Below are positions 56,293-64,000 of a stretch of DNA of 64,000 nt, one piece after another. Each line of letters begins with the position of its first letter. Within the stretch, counting starts at the first letter, position 1. Below the pieces are notes generated by a model. It saw only the letters and a list, made by a program, of their open reading frames with translations, had not been told where the DNA came from and did no database searches. The translations under genes and the position numbers were made by a program. Source of the DNA: Lutraria lutraria (Eukaryota > Mollusca > Bivalvia > Venerida > Mactridae); assembly GCA_964023205.1 (NCBI GenBank), contig OZ026841.1:30642399-30706398 (forward strand). Direction: 5' to 3'.

Positions 56293-59200
56293 ATGGAAGA
56301 TGGGAAAGAATTTCTTAAGCCTTTGCAGTCTGAAACAGAAGCTTCTCTCACTATGTTGAATGCTGCAGTGAATACTGATGTCAACACGGATATCAATCTT
56401 GGATCTCTAGGAGACATGTCAGACACACTCACAACTGTCACAGAGGATAACTCTGACCAACATATTAAAGTTGACAGTAAGACGAAAAAGATATTCAAAC
56501 TTTTCAAGTTATGCAAGACTTAGAGCATTCAGAATTTTGAAAAGTGCTAAATTGTAATTCTACAAAAAAAGCCAAAAATTCAATGACATGATTTCTTTGA
56601 TATTGAATCAGTTAGTGATGAAACGATAATCGAGTAGAATCAAAAAATCGTCGCTGACAGCTTCAGGTCAGCGACTGTCAATGTTAGAGGTGTTAAATCG
56701 ATATTGTTACAGTAAGTAAAGACAGCCACTGCTATTTGAGCAACTGACCTCTTTCCTCTACTTTCATATCTAGTGAAATTTTCCCATATCCAGGTTGGGT
56801 TTGACACTTAAACTGAAGTCTGTCCGTCCGTCCGAGACTGACATAAATTGCAAAGAACCAGTGACACCCATGACCTGCTGGTTGGCATTGATATCCAATG
56901 AATTTTACCAGTAGGAAAATCCCATTCTTAAAAAAGACTGGTACATAACAAATGAGGTATTATTGCTGTTAACAACGGTTACCATTAGCGGTGTTTTAAA
57001 TATGCCTTGAACAGGGCGGGAGTTATGTATCTATTTTTAGAAATTACTCCAGACTGGATCGCTTTCTTTTAATTTACCTATGATACTCAACGCCCGAATC
57101 AATTAAATCAGTCAATTATTTACAAGTAACAGTTTTTCGCGATGCGGAGAATTTCAGATGAAAAACAAAAGCTGACGCGAAACACAAAAAGGGATATGAT
57201 CGGGAATATGGACCTCATTTTTATAGTGATGACTAGCTCGACATTATAGCAATAAAAGCTGTCTATGATTTGTTATATTCCATTAAAATCTAAGAAATCT
57301 GGTGAACTTGTATACCCGAATTCGTCTACGCATTCCCTCAGTTTACTCGTACCCGACTTTTAATGTAAGTATGTCGACAAACTGTTTTTATTAACAAAAA
57401 CAATCAATGCAGACTGAACATCAACAAAAATGGGTACAAGTTGATTCAGAGTCAGAATCCTCAGTAATATAGTGCCCAGTGAGGGACAGGGAGGTTCAGG
57501 TCAACAGTCTTGAAGTTTTTTTTAGTTTCTGATTATAATATATTGTATTACAAAACAAGTAACAACCAAATAAGTTTATAAAATAAGGACATGAAATGCT
57601 TTCGATTATTTTTCGATTATGAATCGAAACACCCTTTCCGATTCGATAATCGTATCTCTTTTGAGTCCGATTTTCCAACACTAGAATCAGTATGATAATA
57701 TGATAATCTAATTAATAAAGAAAATAGTTTTCCTTATAAAATGTGTAGTTACATTTTGTATTATCAAGTAAACTTTTAGGACTGAACCTGTTTGAAGGAA
57801 GTTTTTAATTTTATATTGGTGTATAAGGCAATAATGTATATAATTTATATAATAATTCATATGATTCTGACTGATTTTAATTTGTCTTTCATAGATTTCG
57901 CTCTAATGTAACTTGTAAGGATTTTTTTATCCAATATTGCTAGTTCATGATATGCTTTCTATTTCATCAATTTTTAGGTGTATTGTCTACAACATCTACA
58001 AACCTCTTACCTGACAACCTTGTGTTAGTTGAAACATCCAAAGGGTACGTAATCAAGTTCTTTAGATGGATATTCAGCAATAAACATGTGTATTATGTAA
58101 TTGTTATTTAGTCTTTGTTTTTCCTAATACTTTGCATTAGAATTTAGACCAGTTAAACCTGTGTGAGAGGCCAACTCTGAATAAAGGTCACCCTGCATAT
58201 AAAGGCCCATCTCTAAAAAAACATCAAATATTATTTAGAACAAAATGATCTCTAAAGAAAGGCCACCTGTCAATAAAGGCCTTTACGGCTTTCTCAAGGT
58301 CAGCCTTTGTTCACAGGTTTGACTTTATATAATTTTGATGAATTAGATAAAAGGAATGTTGAGACATTTTTCAAATACCTTTAATACCTTCAAAGTTTCT
58401 CATAAGTTTAAGCTTTCATTTTCAGACTTGTGCTTTCGAATTTAACAAATATTGATGGAATCAACTTCAGCAATAGTTTCGTCACATCAGGGGCAGACAA
58501 TCGTGGTCAGGCTGTGATGACTACAAGTCTACCTAGTAAGGTTTTATTAAAAAATGTCAATTTCACTTTCAATCACTTTAACTGAGATAAAGTGACATTC
58601 AGGGGATTTGACAAAGAAAGTATTGATGTCATAATTCTTTAGGCATTATGCGTCAAAGTTTTGATACTGAAATGTATTATATATTAACAAATCTATGTTT
58701 ATCAAATTAAAAGTAGTATCTGTGACTATAGTGATCTAATTTAATAAGGCAAAGGTATATAAGCTACATGTACATTCTTCACTGGATGCAAAACAAGTTC
58801 ATAAGAATGATTTACACATTTGATATAGAAGAACACAATACAACAAAGTACAAAGGTAAAGCTTTTGTGTGTGTGTGTGTGTGTTTATAAGTGAATACCC
58901 TTTAGAGTGGTTCCATGATTGTCATTACCCTTTAAAAAATGAAATACCCCGCAAAAAAATTAAGGCGTAAAATACCCCCTGCTAAAGAATGCAGGGGGTA
59001 AAATACCCCTTGCCCAAATATTTATCTGGAGCCCTGATTGTTATTAATATTTACTTGCCTGGATTGTGATATAAAATTTGTGATAGTAAGTTTTCAGATG
59101 GTAATTACTACTAATCATTGTCGATGACATCTCTTTTCAGATTCAATTCCAGTATTTTCCCAGGTTGTTAATGGTGGAGATGAATCTCAAGTTGCTATGT

Positions 59201-62200
59201 ATGGTAACAGCGTCCTTATACCTGGAAATATCTTTCAGGTAAGATAACATTGGAAATGTTTGTTTTTGGTTCACCTGACCTGGGATAGACTTTGAATTTT
59301 ATTTTCCATGTCTTTAAGCTGGCAGTTCACTGTCTTGAAATTTCTAGGACAGGAACATTGAATATGACTGCCAGTTGAAGATGTGGTTTTAAAAACTACC
59401 ATTTTTCAAATGAATGACTCTCTCTTAATTAACACTCCATCCATGTCTCAGCAACACACGCTTCACCATAAATGTTTTAATAGTCCTTTAAATTATATCA
59501 TGTGTGTCCAAATATTCAAAGAAGAATTTCACATAATTGAAAAAAGTAGTCTGTGAAATGTTTTATATATAAAGCTCCATGGGCTTGTATTAGGCATCAT
59601 TATATTTTTTTCTCAAATCTGTCTTAATTATGTTCACACTATTACAGGATACGGATACTACTGGTGACCTGCAGACAGTGACAACTATAACAATGGCTGA
59701 GAGTAATGCTGGCAGTGAAAGTCCACCAAAAGTATTTAACTTTGATACCAAATTTTTATCTTTGCTTAGAATTAATATTTCCTGTGACTGTACAGATATT
59801 ATATGTTTAGGAAGGAAAATAGTTGTACCTTCATCAACTTTGAGTGGTGTTATTTTGTATTTGTTACATGTTACATTTATTTTCAAATGTTTAGGAAGTA
59901 TTCATTCAGTGTGTGTATTAAGTTATCACAAATTTCTTGTAAGTTGTGAATTTCAATGTTGAATTGGGTTCTATTGTCAAATACAATCAGTAATGTATAA
60001 TTACAGCTTGTGATGGGCTGCTAAAGCATGTTACTTCTAATATAAAAAATATTTTTTTAGCTTTGTGTCTGTTTGTGAGGGTTGATCATCACAAGGTAAA
60101 CCTAAATGATTTTGAGGTCAGAATGTCAACAGTCAATTCCTTGTTTGATCAATAATTGGACATTTGTATCCAAATAGCATTCAGGGCTATGCGTGTTTGA
60201 CAAACATCCCTTGTTTATTCTTTCTGTTGTTTGCATATTTCAGAAACGGAAAGGTCTGGGTGGTTGGCCAAAAGGCAAGAAGAGAAAGCCTGGTCCATGT
60301 ATTGCTGTTCCTAAGAAACCTATGACTGGGTAAATTTACAGTTTTGAAAATGTTGTTTAATTCATATACAAAATACCTTTAGTCATTTTAGGCCCAGTGT
60401 TGTTGTAATAGTTTGTTATTTTACATTAATGCTTGAATTAATTTCTAATTTTGTAATGCTTGCGTTTTATGCCCAAATGATTATAAACCGTTAATGAAGC
60501 TGTTGAATGATCTTTGACAATATTGTATCTGTCCTGCTTGTAGTGGGTAAAGCGGCAAGTTTTTAAAACTAGACATACTGTTTTGATTCATGGAATATTA
60601 TTGTATGAACAATAAGCTAGGTACAGTGCAGTGTATTGTCAAACAGTCATGTTGCACCATATAAAAAGCATGTACTTCTATAAGATTGAGTGGTTAATGA
60701 TTGACTCGGCTACATTTATGGTGTAATTTACTTATGAATATTGGTTCTCCATCGATACAATGTCATATTGTTTATATCAAGGACTTATATACATACATGG
60801 ATTCGCAACTTCCGTATTAACCGTTTAAAGTAATCAAATCCCGCGATAATAAGACGTGAATCAACGGGAATACAAGCTATTGTTTACAAAAGCGAAAATA
60901 CAAAAATATCCGTGATAATCCGAATGATAATAACAGCGAAAATATCCGTGGTATTCCGAATGTTTAATCTCGGAGACGAAAGGATTATAATAGATGTCCG
61001 CCATCTTGGAATTTAAAATGTTCGACTGATGCCTTTTTCAATGGTTATACTTAGACTTTGTGGATTATAAATGTATCTCAATATCTTTAAGGAATTTGTC
61101 GCATCCTTTACCAATTTCCCGTGCCCAATTGCCAGAGTTTTTTTTCAGTATAATCAAATTCGTAAACACCCAATTACAGCTGTCGGACATTGCCGAGTAT
61201 ATAGCAATGCATTGTGGGATCGCCGAACGATATCGTTTGAGCTATTTTTAGCAGTTGCGAATCCATGTATGTATATAAGTCCTTGTTTATATGCAGGTAT
61301 GTGATATTTGCTTTACAAAGAAGACAAGAAATAAAAGCCACCAATCCTGAGTTAAATTTTCCTGAGGTCACTAGACAAATGGGTCAGGAGTGGTCAAGGA
61401 TGCCTGATGTAGAAAAACAGGTAAAAATCTATTATATGATGTACTCTAAATTTGCTCAAACTTACCAATGCTTACTTGATTTATCCTTGTTTCAAAATTA
61501 AATTTGCCCAAATACTTTGTCCGTAAATTTCTTACCACTGATTCTATCTGACCTGGTTCTTTACTGACTGTCTTCTAAATTTTCATTGCGAGTTCCCTTA
61601 GATTGATATAGGACTGTTTCAAAATGAAAGTGGGATAACTCCATTTAAGAAATTCAGCAGGTTAAGTTTTAAAACTTATTACTAGCACAGGAAAACATGT
61701 TTGGTAAACTTTACTGCAATTCATAGGATAAAAATGAAAAATGTTGACTAGTAGGCTTGAGCAGGAACTTATTCAAAACTATTCAATAAAGACTGATGTT
61801 TAGATGTTATTTTGAACAGAAATATTTGAAGTCGGCTGAGGAAGACAAACAAAGGTATATCAACGAGATGCAAGAATTCCAGAAGTCAGTGCAGTTTCAG
61901 ACATATCTTAAAAATAAGCGAAAGACCAATGATATGAATGGCTGTCTTACAGACGATGGGAAGTCACTTATTGATATTAAGGTAATCATTTGATAGTTTA
62001 GATTTTTATCAATTGAAATGTGCCTGCATTTTTTTTATGACAAAGTTTCTCAACTATAGTTTAAACTAACCTAAATTCAATGAAGTTATTGAGGACAGAA
62101 AAATAGTACCCAAAATGAAACAAACTGGTATTTGAAATTTGTTATATTTGTTATGATCTTTGATGGGACTTTTTTATTGGCCTGATGATGGTTTATACAT

Positions 62201-63383
62201 TCAGAAATTGCTTTGAGATTATTATCAGCCCATTTGCGAGATGAACCGGTTCGTGATATGGTACTGCAATATGCGGATCAGTTTGTGAACCTTCTGACCT
62301 TTATAATCCAGATACTGACAGTGGACTTAATTTATTGTTAAATTGGTAACTTTTCATTAAAATTCTTGTTGCTTTAGAGATGTAGATAAGTTTGTGCAAC
62401 TTTGGTATCTGAATATTTGTTTCAGAACTTCTGTCATGGATCGCAGACTCTTGAGAGTTCGGATATTCGTTACAGCCCTAACCAATATGTCATGATAAAT
62501 ATATGACTATAATTTAATAATTGTTATACCTTACAGGTTGAAGATGATGTGGATGAGTTATATTGTAAAGTATGCAAACAGTATTTTATCTCAGAACATA
62601 ATAAAAGGGAACATATGTTTGGTAAACAGCATCTACGAAATATAACAAGTAAGGAACTTAGTTTTTAAGTAAATTGAGAATTAATTCTATCTAACAACTG
62701 TATAATTATGTGTATAGTTTGTTAAGTTATAACAGAGTACTGTTATTTGAAAATAGATGGACGTTCTTGAGAGAGAGAGAGAGAGAGCTCTGCACACAAC
62801 TGCCCAATGTACAAAAATGACCAAAGAACACAACTGACTGACCACTGTACACAACTGACCAAAGATCACAACTGACCACTGTACACAACTGACCAAAGAA
62901 CACAAATGACCACTGTATAAAAATGGCCAATGTGCAAAAATAACCATTGTACACAATTGACCAATAAACACAGCTGAAATAGTTTAATAATCTGTACCAT
63001 GAAACTATAGTTTGGCTTATTATAAAGATGTTCAAGATAACTAAGGCCCGTTTCAACCATTACATTGGTAACTAATGCTGAAGCAGATAAAACAGTCACT
63101 AACAAAGTAAAAAATAAATCTCTTTTAAAGAAGGGTCAATTGTACATAAAGGACATACTTTTTTCTCTTTTTGTCTGCATGTATGAGTGTACATTATTCC
63201 AACTAATCGTGTATGTTAAATTTCTAGATGAAATGTTACAGACAGAAGAGATGATGTTAGCCTCAGAACCAGATGATATAAGCGTGCCTGTAACCTTAAA
63301 ACAAACAGAAACCGAATCTACAAATAAACAGAGCAAAGTTGATATCAATGAATTCATGCAGGAATTTATAAAGAAAAATTCTG
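56293..63383 (+). CDS. HMG20-like HMG-box protein with U1-type zinc finger, 3' end outside window
   Basis: Ten coding exons visible: 56293-56476, 57978-58044, 58426-58535, 59141-59238, 59648-59731, 60244-60329, 61297-61420, 61820-61981, 62537-62648, 63228-63383. They give 1183 nt (394 aa) in continuous phase; the last exon ends in a phase-1 donor, so the frame continues past the window. Residues 1-181 are a Ser/Thr/Asn-rich region of no known fold. Residues 182-200 are basic (KRKGLGGWPKGKKRKP). The HMG box follows at about 203-272 (PKKPMTGYVIFALQRR, FPEVTRQMGQEWSRMP, EDKQRYINEMQEFQ), most like HMG20A/HMG20B. A C-x2-C-x12-H-x5-H finger (C315, C318, H331, H337) has the U1/matrin spacing. HMG20 proteins act with LSD1-CoREST chromatin complexes; that role is inferred. 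Its C-terminal coiled coil would lie off the window. Confidence 0.8.
56613..57683. mobile_element. hAT-like non-autonomous element with perfect 8-bp target duplication
   Basis: GAATCAGT flanks both sides (56605-56612 and 57684-57691). The ends TAGTGATGAAACGATAATCG and CGATTTTCCAACACTA are imperfect inverted repeats starting with TAGTG. An 8-bp duplication with such ends is typical of the hAT superfamily. No transposase frame is visible in its 1071 bp. It occupies most of intron 1 of the HMG gene. Confidence 0.85.
58150..58325. mobile_element. TIR element (GTCAAACCTGTG family)
   Basis: CAGTTAAACCTGTGTGAG at the left and GTTCACAGGTTTGAC at the right. Matches the inverted copy at 45872-46049. 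It lies in intron 2 of the HMG gene. Confidence 0.7.
58600..59036. mobile_element. CAGGGCTC TIR element, inverted copy
   Basis: Reverse complement of 37755-38277 over most of its length (CCATGATTGTCATTACCC, CATTCTTCACTGGATGC). The right end is GGAGCCCTG; the left end is CAGGGGATTTGAC, so one terminus has drifted or differs. It contains a (GT)n run at about 58865-58885. In intron 3 of the HMG gene. Confidence 0.7.
60778..61285. mobile_element. 508-bp TIR element abutting an HMG-gene acceptor
   Basis: The ends are perfect inverted repeats of about 33 bp: CAAGGACTTATATACATACA running on into TGGATTCGCAACT at the left, mirrored at the right. TTTATAT occurs directly outside both ends (60771-60777 and 61286-61292), a 7-bp duplication, or 8 bp if one terminal base is counted as flank. 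The next exon starts at 61297, so only GCAG lies between the duplication and the exon. A single related arm lies near 21645-21685. Confidence 0.85.
62769..62787 (+). repeat. (GA)n microsatellite
   Basis: About nine GA repeats directly before the 17-bp minisatellite in intron 9 of the HMG gene. Confidence 0.85.
62793..62978 (+). repeat. 17-bp minisatellite
   Basis: About ten units built on CACAACTGACCACTGTA, in part alternating with CACAACTGACCAAAGAA, so there is a 34-bp higher-order period in the middle. Units at the right end are diverged. Units are contiguous with no spacers. Confidence 0.8.
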
Positions 63384-63429
63384 GTGAGATTTACCTAATT
63401 TATGAGTTAGTGATACCAGTCTTTACAAC

Positions 63430-63443
63430 CCCCCCCCCCCCCC
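63430..63443 (+). repeat. Poly-C tract
   Basis: A run of about 14 C's followed by CACCACACACACA, in the intron after exon 10 of the HMG gene. Confidence 0.8.
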
Positions 63444-63518
63444 ACCACACACACAAAGCAAAAAGGAGCAAAAACAAAACCTGTCTATGCAAAAAGAAAA
63501 ATGTTATATCCTTCAGTG

Positions 63519-63728
63519 CACATCTTTTATGCTGAAACAAAGGGATGCGATGTTCCACATTGTTTGTCAAATAGACATATAGTAGGCTTTTCACCTTGAC
63601 AGTATATATTAAGCTCAGTGACGGGACTTTTTTTTGTGGACCGAACACTGATACTGCCACCTGTGGCTAAAGCCCTGATACTGCCACCTGTGGCTAAAGC
63701 CCTGATACTGCCACCTGTGGCTAAAGCC
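63519..63728. mobile_element. Partial foldback arm with amplified terminus
   Basis: GATGTTCCACATTGTTTG, AGACATATAGTAGGCTTTTC and AAGCTCAGTGACGGGA match the right arm of 5685-6769. At its end the 27-bp block CTGATACTGCCACCTGTGGC plus TAAAGCC is present three times in exact tandem (63648-63674, 63675-63701, 63702-63728). The opposite arm is not visible within the window. Confidence 0.75.
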
Positions 63729-64000
63729 AGTGCCATGGTACCATAGTTAATATACTGGACTTGTAACCTAAGGGTTGTAGCGAGTATCCGAGTACTCGGG
63801 TAATCATAAATCAAATTGAAAAATCGAGTATGAACAATTGTCATTACTGAGATTTGTTGTTCGAGATCTTGTTTTGTTAACATAAAAGTAAAATTCTTTC
63901 TTCTCGAAAATCCCTTTTCTCCGAATATATTTTGTCTCGTCATGGACTTATTTGTTTGCCAAATGAAATTTAGCTGTCTTCAGGACTGCAATGTTTACGT

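Noticed and set aside
62793..62978. A regular short repeat that could be mistaken for a CRISPR array
   Set aside because: Units are 17 bp and contiguous without spacers, and the DNA is animal. It is a minisatellite.

Overview
The window is animal nuclear DNA, most probably from a bivalve mollusc. It is AT-rich, its genes are split into short GT-AG exons, and it is dense in short inverted-repeat elements. One dispersed repeat with units of about 145 bp ends in a hairpin of the kind common in clam genomes. The proteins (SLC23, MIEAP-like, NRBF2, SRP72, HMG20-like) are metazoan. The clade call is inference; no alignment was run.

From left to right: (1) 1-5385, no recognisable gene; repeats and a possible TATA/initiator pair. 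(2) 5386-14161 (+), a complete 11-exon SLC23 nucleobase/ascorbate-type transporter, 606 codons. (3) 14555-15695 (-), an internally deleted L2/CR1-like LINE. (4) 17504-21139 (+), a six-exon MIEAP/SPATA18-like protein of 437 aa. (5) 24025-26555 (+), NRBF2 in four exons (282 aa), starting with a 7-codon exon. (6) 26556-32313, no recognised gene; repeats and a LINE 3' remnant. (7) 32338-41454 (+), a C2H2 zinc-finger gene whose shared N-terminal exons can be joined in phase to either of two finger-coding ends (534 or 549 aa). (8) 55524-42567 (-), the complete 17-exon SRP72 gene (663 aa). (9) 56293 to beyond the right edge (+), an HMG20-like HMG-box gene (ten coding exons visible) with an extra U1/matrin-type zinc finger.

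Arrangement: the zinc-finger gene and SRP72 are tail to tail, with opposing poly(A) signals about 25 bp apart. SRP72 and the HMG gene are head to head, with 767 bp between start codons. The MIEAP-like gene (mitochondrial quality control) and NRBF2 (autophagy PI3-kinase complex) are same-strand neighbours, possibly by chance.

Mobile DNA is the other main content: at least six copies of a ~180-bp TIR element in two subfamilies, mostly close to exon edges; a hAT-like element with a perfect 8-bp target duplication; a nested insertion whose host element has a perfect 9-bp duplication; a 508-bp TIR element whose right end lies 11 bp upstream of an HMG-gene exon; a 1.1-kb foldback element; and several smaller inverted-repeat elements. 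All exon borders were read by eye from splice motifs, reading phase and family similarity.
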